Shown here: one piece after another, positions 25,030 through 34,462 of the stretch
Position numbering within the stretch: the first letter of the stretch is position 1
Layout: every line of letters begins with the position of its first letter
Origin: Roseateles depolymerans
GTDB lineage: Bacteria > Pseudomonadota > Gammaproteobacteria > Burkholderiales > Burkholderiaceae_C
Assembly: GCA_003241055.1 (NCBI GenBank)
Contig: QFOD01000005.1
Span: 1-64,000 of the forward strand
Direction: 5' to 3'
DNA length: 64,000 bases
Program-made: the position numbers and the translations under genes
Notes under the pieces: model-generated
Databases searched by the model: none
What the model was told of the DNA's origin: nothing
What the model saw: the letters and a program-made list of their open reading frames with translations, nothing else

Positions 25030-27741
25030 ATGAGCGAACTGTTTCGGGCCGTTGCTGATCACAGCCGCTTCGTGCAGCGGGTCAGGCGCCGCTATGCGGC
25101 GGAGCTGAGTCTGTTGCCGCCGGGTTTGCCGGATCGGGCTGCCATCGGCGCGCTGATCGTGCAGCTGCTGCAGACGCGCTCGCTCGCGGCCAGCCTGCGG
25201 GTGGCGCGCCACCTGGTGCTGGAGCGGCTGGCGGTGCTGGACGTCGAGCAGGGCGCCAGCGTGGACGACGTGACCCGGGTCATGACCCACCTCGCCGAGG
25301 TCACGCTGGACCTGGCCCTGGCCGCCGCGCGCACCGAGCTGGATGCCATCCATGGCGAGCCGCGCACGGCCGACGGGCGCGACATCCCGTTCTGGGTGCT
25401 GGGCATGGGCAAGCTGGGCGCCCGCGAGCTGAACGTGTCGTCCGACATCGACCTGATCTATGTCTACGAGGACGACGGCCAGACGGCCGGCCCCAAGCCG
25501 GTCACGGCCCACGAGTATTTCGCCGCCGTGGCGCGACGGCTCTATGCGCTGATCGGCGACGTCACCGAGGACGGCCAGGTCTTCCGCGTGGACCTGGCGC
25601 TGCGCCCCAATGGAAAGAGCGGCCCCCCGGTGGTGAGCCTGTCCATGCTGGAGGAGTATTTCCTGGTGCAGGGGCGCGAGTGGGAGCGCTTTGCCTGGCT
25701 CAAGAGCCGGGTCGTGGCGCCGCTGGACAGCGTGACCGACCCGCGCACGCTGGCGCTGCGCGACCTGGTGGCCCCCTTCGTCTACCGCCGCTATCTGGAC
25801 TATGGGGTCTTCGAGGGGCTGAGGCAGCTGCACGACAAGATCCGCCAGGAGGCCAAGACCCGCGCCGCCGGCCGGCCCGAGCGGGCCAACGACGTCAAGC
25901 TGTCGCGTGGCGGCATCCGCGAGATCGAGTTCATCGTGCAGCTGCTGCAGGTGGTGCGCGGCGGCCAGTTCCCGGAAATCCGCACCCGCTCCACGGTGAA
26001 GGCGCTGGGCCAGCTGGCGGCGCGCGGGCTGATGAAGCCCGAGACTGCCGAGCGCCTGGCCGCGGCCTACCTGTTCCTGCGCCGCGTGGAGCACCGCATC
26101 CAGTTCCTGGACGACCAGCAGACCCACTGCCTGCCGCAGGGCGACGAGGACCTCGCCTGGATCGCGGCCTCGCTGGGCCTGCAGTGCTCGCGCGAGACCT
26201 GCGAGCTCTTCGAGCAGCTGGGCGAGGTGCGCGAGCTGGTGGCCACCGAGTTCGATGCGCTGCTGCACCAGGGCGCCAAGCCGGCCGGCCAGTGCCGCAA
26301 CGGCCAGTGCGGTGGCCCGGCGCCGGCGCTGGACAGCGACGAGTTCCTGGCCCGCCTGCCCGAGCCGCTGGCCGACGCCGTGCGGCGCCTGGCCGAGGGG
26401 CCGCGGGTGCAGGGACTACGCGAGGAATCGCGCCGCCGCCTGGCCAAGCTGTTCGTGCGTGCCGCGCAGGCGGTGGAGGCCGACGAATGCTCGCTGGATG
26501 CGGCGCGGCGCTTCGTCGACTGGGTGGAGCCGCTGCTGCGCCGCGAGAGCTATCTGGCACTGCTGGTCGAGCGCCCGGCGGTGCAGGCCCGGCTGCTGCG
26601 CCTGCTGGGGCTGGCGCGCTGGCCGATGCGCTATCTGATGCAGCACCCGGGCGTCATCGACGAGCTGGCCGACCCGCAGCTGCTCAGCGCGCGCTTCGAC
26701 CGCGAGGCCTTCATGGCCGACCTGCACGAGCGCGCCCAGGGCTGGGCCCGCTCCGGCCAGGCCGATGAAGAGGCGCTGCTGGACACGCTGCGCCGCGCCC
26801 ACCATGCCGAGGTGTTTCGTACGCTGGTGCGCGACGTCGAGGGCAGCATCACCGTCGAGCAGGTCGCGGACGACCTCTCGGCGCTGGCCGATGCGGTGCT
26901 GCAGATCGCCATCCGCTGGGCCTGGAGCAGTTTCACCCGCGCGCACCGCGAGGCGCCGCGCCTGGCCGTCATCGCCTACGGCAAGCTGGGCGGCAAGGAG
27001 CTGGGCTACGGCGGCGACCTGGACGTGGTGTTTGTGTTCGACGACGAGGACGAGCGGGCCAGCGAGGTCTACGCGGCCTTCGTGCGGCGTCTCATCACCT
27101 GGCTGACGCTGCGCACCGCGGCCGGCGAGCTGTTCGACATCGACACCGCGCTGCGGCCCAACGGCAACTCCGGCCTGCTGGTCACCTCGCTGGCGCAGTT
27201 CGAGGCCTACCAGACCGGCCGCGGCAGCAATACCGCCTGGACCTGGGAGCACCAGGCCATCACGCGGGCGCGCTTCTGCGCGGGCGACCCGGCGCTGGCC
27301 GCCGGCTGCGAGAGCGTGCGGCGCCAGGTGTTGACCGCGCCGCGCGACATCGCCGCGCTGCGGCAGGAGGTGCAGGCCATGCGCGCGAAGGTGCGCGCGG
27401 CCCGCCCGGTGCGCGCTGGCCTGTTTGACGTGAAGCACAGCGAGGGCGGCATGATGGATGCCGAGTTCGCGCTGCAATTCCTGGTGCTGGCCCATGCGGC
27501 CGCCCACCCCGAGCTGCGGGACAACGCAGGCAACATCGCGCTGCTGCAGCGCGCCGAGGCCGCCGGCCTGTTGCCGGCCGGCGTGGGCACCGGCGCGGCC
27601 AATGCCTACCGCGAGCTGCGCCGCGTGCAGCACCGGGCGCGGCTGGACGAGCAGTCCACCGCGCTGGACGCCGAGGCTGCCGCCCCGCTGGCGCCGCACC
27701 GGGCGGCCGTGCAGGCGCTCTGGCAGGCCGTGTTCGGCTAG
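25030..27741 (+). CDS. glnE: Bifunctional glutamine synthetase adenylyltransferase/deadenylase
   Basis: The 903-residue enzyme adds AMP to, or removes it from, a tyrosine of glutamine synthetase, controlled by PII and glutamine. Both nucleotidyltransferase domains are intact. The N-terminal deadenylase has GMGKLGARELN with D139 and D141 of SSDIDLIYVYE. The C-terminal adenylylase has YGKLGGKELGYGGDLDVVF with D663 and D665. The length matches other betaproteobacterial GlnE proteins, which are a little shorter than the E. coli one. The stop is two bases before the GTG of the rhombosortase-like gene, implying a common transcript. Confidence 0.96.
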   Translation: MSELFRAVADHSRFVQRVRRRYAAELSLLPPGLPDRAAIGALIVQLLQTRSLAASLRVARHLVLERLAVLDVEQGASVDDVTRVMTHLAEVTLDLALAAARTELDAIHGEPRTADGRDIPFWVLGMGKLGARELNVSSDIDLIYVYEDDGQTAGPKPVTAHEYFAAVARRLYALIGDVTEDGQVFRVDLALRPNGKSGPPVVSLSMLEEYFLVQGREWERFAWLKSRVVAPLDSVTDPRTLALRDLVAPFVYRRYLDYGVFEGLRQLHDKIRQEAKTRAAGRPERANDVKLSRGGIREIEFIVQLLQVVRGGQFPEIRTRSTVKALGQLAARGLMKPETAERLAAAYLFLRRVEHRIQFLDDQQTHCLPQGDEDLAWIAASLGLQCSRETCELFEQLGEVRELVATEFDALLHQGAKPAGQCRNGQCGGPAPALDSDEFLARLPEPLADAVRRLAEGPRVQGLREESRRRLAKLFVRAAQAVEADECSLDAARRFVDWVEPLLRRESYLALLVERPAVQARLLRLLGLARWPMRYLMQHPGVIDELADPQLLSARFDREAFMADLHERAQGWARSGQADEEALLDTLRRAHHAEVFRTLVRDVEGSITVEQVADDLSALADAVLQIAIRWAWSSFTRAHREAPRLAVIAYGKLGGKELGYGGDLDVVFVFDDEDERASEVYAAFVRRLITWLTLRTAAGELFDIDTALRPNGNSGLLVTSLAQFEAYQTGRGSNTAWTWEHQAITRARFCAGDPALAAGCESVRRQVLTAPRDIAALRQEVQAMRAKVRAARPVRAGLFDVKHSEGGMMDAEFALQFLVLAHAAAHPELRDNAGNIALLQRAEAAGLLPAGVGTGAANAYRELRRVQHRARLDEQSTALDAEAAAPLAPHRAAVQALWQAVFG

Positions 27742-27743
27742 CC

Positions 27744-28343
27744 GTGGCCGCCGCGCCCAGGCCCTCGCCCTGGCTGCTGCTGTGTGCCGCGCTGGGCGTG
27801 CTGGCGGCGCTGGCGCAGGCGCTGCCGACCGCCTGGCTGGACTGGCAGCCCGCGCTGGCGCTGACCCAGCCGTGGCGCCTGATCACGGCCGCCTTCGTGC
27901 ACTGGACCCCGCTGCATCTGGTGGCCAACCTGGCGGGCTGCGCCGTGCTGGCGCTGCTGGGCTGGCGGGCCGATCTGGCCGGGCGTGAGGTGGCGGCCGG
28001 CCTGCTGGCGCTGCCGCTGACCCAGCTGGGCCTGCTGCTGCGCCCCGACCTGGCCCATTACGGCGGGCTCTCCGGCGTGCTGCATGGCCTGGCGGTGGTG
28101 GCGGCACTGAGCCTGCTGGCGCGCCGCGGCCGCGAGCGCTGGGTGGGCGCGGCGCTGCTGCTGGGCCTGGCGGCGAAGCTGGCGCTGGAGCATCCGCTGG
28201 GCCCGGCGCTGCGCGAGACGCCGGGCTTCGATTTCGCGGTGGCCCCGTTTGCCCACCTGAGCGGCGCCTTGGCCGGCGCGCTCGCCTGGCGGCTGACAAT
28301 GCGCCCTTTACGCAAATTTCCAAGGAGTCCGCATGGGACGTGA
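27744..28343 (+). CDS. Rhombosortase-like rhomboid intramembrane serine protease
   Basis: The 199-residue polytopic protein of about six helices has an early WRLITAAFVHWTPLHLVANL segment, the rhomboid H-x4-HL-x2-N pattern. The nucleophile motif GGLSGVLHG (Ser110) and the partner AHLSGALAG (His171) follow. The small size and GLSGVLHG form fit the rhombosortase branch, which cleaves proteins with a GlyGly-CTERM tail at the membrane. A protein with such a tail is encoded at 30684-32993. The start is GTG two bases after glnE. The last 11 bases overlap the next gene. Confidence 0.8.
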   Translation: MAAAPRPSPWLLLCAALGVLAALAQALPTAWLDWQPALALTQPWRLITAAFVHWTPLHLVANLAGCAVLALLGWRADLAGREVAAGLLALPLTQLGLLLRPDLAHYGGLSGVLHGLAVVAALSLLARRGRERWVGAALLLGLAAKLALEHPLGPALRETPGFDFAVAPFAHLSGALAGALAWRLTMRPLRKFPRSPHGT

Positions 28344-28932
28344 AGCCAGCTGCGTCGCCCGCGTGGGCGAGGCCTCGGCCGAGGTGAAGGCCCTGCTCGA
28401 ATCCACCGCCATCGTGCTGCGCGGTGGGCTGCGCCACCACTGGGATATCGCCACGTTGCAAGACTTGACACTGGACGGCGAGGCGCTGCGCTTCGTCGCC
28501 GCCGGCGTGCCGGTGGCGCTGCTGCTGGGCGCCAAGGAGGGCGAGCGCTGGCTGAAGAAGCTGCAGACGCCGCCACCCACGCTGGCGGCCAAGCTGGGCG
28601 TGAGCGCCGAAAACCCGGCGCTGCTGATCGGCCCCACCCGCGGCGCGCTGGACCCGGCGCTGGCCGAGGCGCTGGCCCAGGGCCTCACCAGCAACCCGCG
28701 CAGCGCGCGCATGCTGGTGGCGGTGCTGCAGTCGCCCGCCGAGCTGCCGCGCCTGGCCGACTTCCATGCCACGCTGGCCTGCAAGACGGTCTGGGTGGTG
28801 CATCCCAAGGGGCCGGGCGCCAGCCCCTCCGATGCCGAGGTGCGCGCCGAGATGCGTGACCGCGGCTATGTGGACAACAAGACCGCCGCGGTCTCGGCAC
28901 AGCTCACCGCCACCCGCTATGTGCGCCGCTAG
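28333..28932 (+). CDS. Conserved-looking protein of unknown function
   Basis: The 199-residue soluble protein has a strong AAGGAG seven bases before its ATG, and its start lies inside the end of the rhombosortase-like gene. The C-terminus, GYVDNKTAAVSAQLTATRYVRR, and an internal KTVWVVHPKGPGASPSDAEVR look like a compact alpha/beta fold with a DUF3052-like end. I am not certain of the family. There is no signal peptide or membrane helix. Part of the glnE transcript by spacing. Confidence 0.7.
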   Translation: MGREASCVARVGEASAEVKALLESTAIVLRGGLRHHWDIATLQDLTLDGEALRFVAAGVPVALLLGAKEGERWLKKLQTPPPTLAAKLGVSAENPALLIGPTRGALDPALAEALAQGLTSNPRSARMLVAVLQSPAELPRLADFHATLACKTVWVVHPKGPGASPSDAEVRAEMRDRGYVDNKTAAVSAQLTATRYVRR

Positions 28933-28959
28933 CCCGGCGGCAGGCGGAGCCTAGGCGGC

Positions 28960-29841
28960 ATGCGCCGCGAGCGGCTCGACCCGCCGGCCATCGCCCTCCT
29001 GCTGGCCTGCTGCCTGCTGTGGGGCATCAACCAGGTGGCCGCCAAGGCCGCGCTGAGCGAGATCGGCCCGCTGTGGCAGGCGGGGCTGCGCTCCGCGCTG
29101 GCCGGGGTGCTGGTGTGGGGCTGGTCGGCTGCGCGCGGCATCCGGCTGTTCGAGCGTGACGGCAGCCTGGGCGGCGGCCTGCTGGCCGGCGCGCTGTTCG
29201 CGGCCGAGTTCGCCTGCATCTTCGTGGGGCTGCAGTACACCAGCGCCTCGCGCATGGTGGTGTTCCTTTATCTGTCGCCCTTCGTCGTCGCCCTGGGCAT
29301 GCCGTGGATCGCGCCGGGCGAGCGGCTCACGCCGCGCCAGTGGGGCGGGCTGGTGCTGGCCTTCGGCGCGGTGGCGTTCGCGTTCGCCGAAGGGCTGGGG
29401 GCGCCGGCGGGCTCGCGCCAGTGGCTGGGCGACAGCCTGGGCCTGGCCGCGGCCGTGCTGTGGGGTGGCACGACGCTGGCCATACGGGGCACCCGGCTGG
29501 CGCCGGCGCCAGCCGAGAAGACGCTGCTCTATCAGCTGGGCGTGTCGGCGCTGGCGCTGTGTGCCGCGGCGGCCTGGGCCGGCGAGCCGCTGCCCGCGGC
29601 CTGGTCGGCCCGGCTGCTGGGGCTGTTCGGCTTCCAGGCCGTGCTGGTGTCGTTCGTCAGCTATCTGGCCTGGTTCTGGCTGATGCGCCACTACGCGGCC
29701 ACGCGGCTGGCGGTGTTCACGCTCAGCACGCCGCTGTTCGGCCTGCTGGCCGGGGCGCTGCTGCTGGGCGAGGGCATCAGCGCCCGGCTGGTGGGCGCGC
29801 TGGCGGCCCTGGCGGCGGGCATCGTGCTGGTCAACCGCTGA
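28960..29841 (+). CDS. EamA/DMT-superfamily transporter
   Basis: The 293-residue membrane protein consists of ten predicted helices in two EamA repeats. The first begins LLLACCLLWGINQVAAKAAL and the second LGLAAAVLWGGTTLAIRGT, each with the typical WG near the start of the repeat. Members usually export amino acids, metabolites or drugs; substrate unknown. It starts 27 bp after the preceding gene without a clear Shine-Dalgarno sequence. A CTAG lies just before the ATG, so it could have its own promoter. Confidence 0.88.
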   Translation: MRRERLDPPAIALLLACCLLWGINQVAAKAALSEIGPLWQAGLRSALAGVLVWGWSAARGIRLFERDGSLGGGLLAGALFAAEFACIFVGLQYTSASRMVVFLYLSPFVVALGMPWIAPGERLTPRQWGGLVLAFGAVAFAFAEGLGAPAGSRQWLGDSLGLAAAVLWGGTTLAIRGTRLAPAPAEKTLLYQLGVSALALCAAAAWAGEPLPAAWSARLLGLFGFQAVLVSFVSYLAWFWLMRHYAATRLAVFTLSTPLFGLLAGALLLGEGISARLVGALAALAAGIVLVNR

Positions 29842-29878
29842 TGTCGCCCAGGCGGCAAGCCGGCGAGGGCCGTCTGCC

Positions 29879-29884
29879 TAGACT
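29879..29884 (+). promoter_or_regulatory. -10-like TAGACT before the GST gene
   Basis: TAGACT lies 32 nt before ATG 29917, and a GGAGA Shine-Dalgarno sequence sits in between. The same hexamer occurs before the genes at 30684 and 63736. No clear -35 was found. Confidence 0.35.
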
Positions 29885-29916
29885 CGCGGCTTCCCCTCAG
29901 AGGCCTGGAGACAAGC

Positions 29917-30564
29917 ATGATCACGCTGTGCGGCATTCCGCTGTCCAACTACTACAACAAGGTCAAGCTGGTGATGCTGGAAAAGGGCATCCCCTTCGTC
30001 GAGGAGCGGGTCGAGACCCATTGCCTCGAGGAAGCCGTGCTGAGCTGCTCGCCGCTGGCCAAGGTGCCCTTCATCAAGACGGCGCATGGGCCGCTGTGCG
30101 AGAGCCAGGTCATCGTCGACTACCTGGAAGCCGCCTACCCCGACACGCCGCGGCTGCTGCCCAGCGACCCGTACGAGGCGGCCAAGGTGCGCGAGCTCTG
30201 CACCTTCGTCGAGCTGCATCTGGAGCTGGTGGCGCGCGAGCTCTATGCGCAGGCCTTCTTCGGCGGCCAGGTCAGCGACGGCACCAAGAAGCGGGTCGCC
30301 CGGGTGTTGCCCGAGAACATCCAGGCCTTCAGGCGGCTGGCGAAGTTCGGCCCCTATCTGGCCGGCGACCGCTTCACGCTCGCCGACTGTGCCGGCTGGG
30401 TCAGCCTGCCGCTGGTGGGCATGGCCACGCAGGCCCTGTACGGCGAAGACCTGCTGCAGGCCGGCGGGGTCGACTGGAAGCCCTATGCCCGCTTCATCGG
30501 CGAGCGTCCGCATGCGCAGCGGGTGGTGGCGGACCGCAAGGCCGACAGCCCGCCGCGGGCCTGA
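29917..30564 (+). CDS. Glutathione S-transferase-family protein
   Basis: The 215-residue protein has an N-terminal thioredoxin-like half (MITLCGIPLSNYYNKVKLVML, then KVPFIKTAHGPLCESQVIVDYL with the conserved P and ES pair that binds the glutathione gamma-glutamyl group). An all-helical C-terminal half follows, including the N-capping box TLADCAGWV. Such enzymes conjugate glutathione to electrophiles or act as thiol reductases. The catalytic residue is probably a Ser/Tyr near SNYYNK, which is not typical enough to assign a class. Confidence 0.9.
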   Translation: MITLCGIPLSNYYNKVKLVMLEKGIPFVEERVETHCLEEAVLSCSPLAKVPFIKTAHGPLCESQVIVDYLEAAYPDTPRLLPSDPYEAAKVRELCTFVELHLELVARELYAQAFFGGQVSDGTKKRVARVLPENIQAFRRLAKFGPYLAGDRFTLADCAGWVSLPLVGMATQALYGEDLLQAGGVDWKPYARFIGERPHAQRVVADRKADSPPRA

Positions 30565-30646
30565 GCGCCTGGATGTCGCAGGCCCGCAGACCGGGATTTG
30601 TGTCGGTCCTGATAAGTTTCAGCAACGTTGTTGGCGAAGAGCGGCT

Positions 30647-30658
30647 CTAGACTGGGCT
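30647..30658 (+). promoter_or_regulatory. TCTAGACTGGGC promoter-like element
   Basis: The 12-mer contains TAGACT (30648-30653), a possible -10, 30 nt before the GTG start of the protease. An identical 12-mer precedes the binding-protein gene at 63736. Confidence 0.35.
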
Positions 30659-30683
30659 TCCCCCCTGTGCTGGAGTCTGCTCC

Positions 30684-32993
30684 GTGAAGAAGTCTTCCCT
30701 GCGTCGCCTGGTGTTGTTGCTGCCCCTGCTGGCGGGCGGATTGATGGGGGCGGCCCTCATCGGCCCGTCGCGCGAGGCGGGGCTGCCGCGGGTGCAGACG
30801 GCCGCCCAGCAGGACAGCAGCAGCACCGCGGCCCGCGTCATTGTCAAATTTCGTAACAACGCCAGCGTGCTGCAGGCCAGCGGCCGCGCCAGCATCCTGT
30901 CGGCCACGGCGCCGACCGCCGGCCCGCAACTGGCCAGCACGATGGCCGCGCGGCTGGGCGTCAAGCTGACCGATGGCCGCAGCATCAGCCCCAGCAGCCA
31001 GGTGCTGATGGCCGACGGCATGAGCTCCCAGGTGCTGGCCGACAAGCTGGCCGCCGACGGCGACGTGGAATGGGCGGTGCCCGACCAGCGGCGCTTCATC
31101 ATGACCGCGCCCAACGATCCGCTCTACGGCACCCAGACCACCGGCACGCCGGCCGTGGGCCAGTGGTATCTGCGCAGCAACAGCGGCAGCGTGAAATCCG
31201 CCATCGACGTCGAGAGCGCCTGGGACGTCACCCAGGGCAGCGCCAGCGTGGTGGTGGCGGTGCTGGACACGGGCGTGGTCAAGACCCATCCCGACCTGGC
31301 CTCCAAGCTGGTGGCGGGTTATGACTTCATCAGCGTGTCGGCGGTCGCCAACGATGGCGACGGCATCGACAGCGATGCCTCCGACCCGGGCGACTGGGTC
31401 ACCACGGCGGACACCAACACCAGCACCTTCAAGGGCTGCACGGTTGGCAGCAGCAGCTGGCACGGCACGCGCACGGCCAGCCTGATCGGCGCGGCCACCA
31501 ACAACGGCATCGGCATGGCCGGCGTGGCGCCCAACGTGAAGATCATGCCGGTGCGGGTGCTGGGCAAGTGCGGTGGCTACGACTCCGACATCCAGGCCGG
31601 CATGCGCTGGGCCGCGGGCCTCAGCGGCACCGGCGTGGCCGCGCCCGCCACGCCGGCCAAGGTGATCAACATGAGCCTGGGCGGCTCGGGCAGCTGCTCC
31701 ACGGCCTACCAGTCCGTCATCAATGAGCTGACCGCGGCCAATGTGACCGTGGTCGTGGCAGCAGGCAACGACGGCCTGGCCGTGGCGACGCCGGGCAACT
31801 GCTCCGGCGTGGTGGCCGTGGCCGGCGTGCGGCATGCCGGCACCAAGGTCGGGTATTCCGACCTGGGGCCCGAGGTGGCGCTGGCGGCGCCGGCGGGCAA
31901 CTGCGTGAACACCACCGGCTCCTGCCTCTACCCCATCACGACGGCGGGCGACACCGGCACCCAGGGGCCGGTCAGCGCCAACTACAGCGACGGCACCAAC
32001 TACGAGGTCGGCACTAGCTTTGCCGCGCCGCTGGTGGCGGGCACGGCCGCGCTGATGGTGTCGGCCAACCCCAGCCTGACCACCGCGCAGGTGGTGTCCC
32101 TGCTCAAGAGCACGGTCAACCCCTTCCCGGATGTGGCGAGCACCGGCGTGAACGCCTGCACGGCGCCCACGGCGGCCGCGCAGGACAGCGAATGCGCCTG
32201 CACCACCAGCACCTGCGGCGCCGGCATGCTGAATGCCGGAGCGGCCGTGAAGGCGGCGGCGGCCACCACCGCGCCCCCCACCGCGTCCATCGCCACGGCC
32301 AGCAACGCCTTGCTCGTGGGCGACACGCTGACGCTGGACGGCAGTGCCTCCGCCGGGTCCGGCGGCGTCGCGCTGGTCAGCTACCTGTGGCAGGTGACGG
32401 CCGGCACGGCCAGCTTCACCAGCGCCACCACGGCGGCCACGACGACCCTGAGCGCCACCACGGCCGGCACGCTGACGGTGCAGCTCACCGTCACCGATGC
32501 GCTGGGCCGCACGGCCAGCACCACCAAGAGCTTCACCGTGGCCGGCGGCCGCCCGACGGCCAGCATCAGCGTGCCCGCCACCAGCGTGGCCGTGGGCAGC
32601 ACGCTGGCCCTGACCGGCAGCGGCACGGCCCAGGGCACGGCCGGCATCAGCGGCTACCTGTGGGAAATCACCAGCGGCACGACGCTGGCCTCGTTCAGCG
32701 GTTCCACCACCGCGGCCACGGCCACGCTGCAGGGCGTGGCGGCCGGCACGGTGACGGTGCGCCTGACGGTCACCGACAGCCTGGGCTATACCGGCAGCAG
32801 CTCGCAGACGCTGACCGTCACGGCCGCGAGCAGCAGCAGTGGCGGCTCGTCGTCCGGCTCCACGTCGAGCAGCAGCGGGGGCGGCGGCGCGAGCAGCGCC
32901 GTGTGGCTGGCCCTGCTGCTGGCGGCGGCGCTGGCGCTGCCGCGCCGGCGGCTGCGCGCGGCCCGAGTGGCCGCCCGGTCAGCCGGCCGCTGA
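30684..32993 (+). CDS. Secreted subtilisin-like (S8) protease with two PKD/Ig-like domains and a GlyGly-CTERM-like tail
   Basis: The 769-residue protein opens with a signal peptide (1-25) and a propeptide. The S8 domain has D195 (VLDTGV), H260 (SSWHGTRTA) and S445 (GTSFAAPLVAGTAALM), with oxyanion N362. Two similar PKD/Ig-like domains span about 531-620 and 623-713. The end is a Ser/Gly linker with GGGG at 732-735, a hydrophobic helix (738-753) and an Arg-rich end, the layout of rhombosortase substrates. The start is GTG with a GGAG upstream. It overlaps the convergent SPOR-type gene by 15 bp. Probably exported and anchored or released by type II secretion. Confidence 0.92.
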   Translation: MKKSSLRRLVLLLPLLAGGLMGAALIGPSREAGLPRVQTAAQQDSSSTAARVIVKFRNNASVLQASGRASILSATAPTAGPQLASTMAARLGVKLTDGRSISPSSQVLMADGMSSQVLADKLAADGDVEWAVPDQRRFIMTAPNDPLYGTQTTGTPAVGQWYLRSNSGSVKSAIDVESAWDVTQGSASVVVAVLDTGVVKTHPDLASKLVAGYDFISVSAVANDGDGIDSDASDPGDWVTTADTNTSTFKGCTVGSSSWHGTRTASLIGAATNNGIGMAGVAPNVKIMPVRVLGKCGGYDSDIQAGMRWAAGLSGTGVAAPATPAKVINMSLGGSGSCSTAYQSVINELTAANVTVVVAAGNDGLAVATPGNCSGVVAVAGVRHAGTKVGYSDLGPEVALAAPAGNCVNTTGSCLYPITTAGDTGTQGPVSANYSDGTNYEVGTSFAAPLVAGTAALMVSANPSLTTAQVVSLLKSTVNPFPDVASTGVNACTAPTAAAQDSECACTTSTCGAGMLNAGAAVKAAAATTAPPTASIATASNALLVGDTLTLDGSASAGSGGVALVSYLWQVTAGTASFTSATTAATTTLSATTAGTLTVQLTVTDALGRTASTTKSFTVAGGRPTASISVPATSVAVGSTLALTGSGTAQGTAGISGYLWEITSGTTLASFSGSTTAATATLQGVAAGTVTVRLTVTDSLGYTGSSSQTLTVTAASSSSGGSSSGSTSSSSGGGGASSAVWLALLLAAALALPRRRLRAARVAARSAGR

Positions 32994-33659
32994 GGCGGTG
33001 GCGGCCGGCGAGCAGGGGCGGAAGCCGCTGCCCAGGGCCGCGTCCTTCAGGGCCTTGAGCCGGGTGGCGCTCAGGCCGTCGGCCTGCGGCACGACCAGCA
33101 GATGGCGGGCCCGGGGGGCCACCAGCGTCAGCACGCGCAGGCCCTTGAGGCCGCGCTTTTCATAGGCGGCCAGCGCGCTGCGCGCGTCCGCGGCGCTGGT
33201 GTGGCGGCTGAGCACCAGCGAGGGCTGCTCGGCGGGCAGGCCGGTCAGCGGCTCGGTGGCGATGCGCAGCTGCTTGTAGGTGGCTTCCTTGCGGGCGCGG
33301 AAGTCGGCGTTGTCCAGCTTGATCGTGGCGATCACGAACTGCCCCGGGGTCTCGCTGCTGCGGGTGACCCAGTCCACCGCGAGGCCGGCGCCACGCAGCG
33401 CCGCCTGCGCCGCGCCCAGGCCGGCATCGTCCTCGAACGGCCCGAGCTCCAGGCAGACGCGCTGGCCCAGCGCGCTGACGGCACTGGCGCTCAGCGGCTG
33501 GATGAGTTCGGGGTGTTCCTGGGCCGCCAGCCGCTGTGGCTCGTGGCCGGCGTTCACCCGGTAGTCGGTGGCGGAATCCAGCCAGCCGCGGGTCCAGGCA
33601 AAGAACAGCAGGTTGGCGGCCAGCAGGCCCACCGCCAGCATCACCACCAGCACACGCAT
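32979..33659 (-). CDS. SPOR-like membrane-anchored protein downstream of birA
   Basis: The 226-residue protein has one N-terminal helix (VLVVMLAVGLLAANLLFFAW) and a periplasmic part. In the latter, RVCLELGPFEDDAGLGAAQAALRGAGLAVDWV has the shape of the first SPOR repeat half. SPOR domains bind denuded septal peptidoglycan. The ATG at 33659 overlaps the birA stop by one base (TGATG). A GTG at 33662 is an alternative start. In many Burkholderiales birA is followed by a SPOR-type gene, which supports the call. The match is partial. Confidence 0.65.
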   Translation of the reverse strand: MRVLVVMLAVGLLAANLLFFAWTRGWLDSATDYRVNAGHEPQRLAAQEHPELIQPLSASAVSALGQRVCLELGPFEDDAGLGAAQAALRGAGLAVDWVTRSSETPGQFVIATIKLDNADFRARKEATYKQLRIATEPLTGLPAEQPSLVLSRHTSAADARSALAAYEKRGLKGLRVLTLVAPRARHLLVVPQADGLSATRLKALKDAALGSGFRPCSPAATASAAG

Positions 33660-34384
33660 CACGAGTTGGTCTCCAGTCTGAGGCTGAGTTCACCGGCCAC
33701 GCAGGGCTGGGTGCCCGCGGCCGTTTCGAGCAGCAGTTCGCCGCGTTCGTTCACGCCACGGGCGATGCCGGGCTGGGTGCCAACGCGCACGGGGCGCCCG
33801 GCGCTGAGGTCGCGCCGCTCGAAGGCCGCGCGCCAGGGCGCGAAGCCCATGGATTCGAAGTCGGCCAGCATCGCGGCCAGTGCGGGCGCGAGGCGGTTCA
33901 GCACGGCCGTGGCGGTCAGTGTGGCGTCCAGGCTGTGCAGCGCGGCATGGCCGCTGGCAAAGGCCGAGCGGTCCACGCCCTCGGGCAGCGGGCGCAGGTT
34001 CAGCCCCACGCCGATCACGACGCCGCGCTGTCCGGCGGGCGTGGCGACTGTCTCGATCAGGATGCCGCCGAGCTTGGCGCCGTCCAGGAACAGGTCGTTG
34101 GGCCACTTCAGCTGGATGCGGCCGGCGCCGGGGTCCAGCGCATCGGCGATGGCGCAGCCGACCACCAGCGACAGGCCGGCCAGGTCCAGCGCCATCGGCA
34201 GCGCCACGGCCAGCGAGAAGGTCAGCGACGCGTCATCGCTGAGCCAGGCCTTGCCCTGGCGGCCGCGGCCGGCGGTCTGCCGGTCGGCCGACACCAGCAG
34301 CGCCCCGCCGCCCTCGCGCAGATGGTTCAGCGCCTCGGTGTTGGTGGAGCCGCATTCGGCCAGGTGCCGGCGTTCAAAAATCAT
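33659..34384 (-). CDS. birA: Biotin--[acetyl-CoA-carboxylase] ligase
   Basis: The 241-residue enzyme activates biotin to biotinyl-AMP and attaches it to the carrier protein of acetyl-CoA carboxylase. The biotin/ATP loop is visible as SADRQTAGRGRQGKAW, followed by LKWPNDLFLDGAKLGGILIE and IGVGLNL. It lacks the N-terminal DNA-binding domain of E. coli BirA, so it should not be a repressor. The ATG at 34384, six codons inside the longest frame, starts just before the conserved CGSTNTEAL. Confidence 0.93.
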   Translation of the reverse strand: MIFERRHLAECGSTNTEALNHLREGGGALLVSADRQTAGRGRQGKAWLSDDASLTFSLAVALPMALDLAGLSLVVGCAIADALDPGAGRIQLKWPNDLFLDGAKLGGILIETVATPAGQRGVVIGVGLNLRPLPEGVDRSAFASGHAALHSLDATLTATAVLNRLAPALAAMLADFESMGFAPWRAAFERRDLSAGRPVRVGTQPGIARGVNERGELLLETAAGTQPCVAGELSLRLETNS

Positions 34385-34462
34385 GGCGGCGCCTCCTGCC
34401 ATCGCATGTGGTGTCCTCCCCAGCGGCTCCCGCAGATCCGGCTCTGCCGGGCTGCCGGGAGC

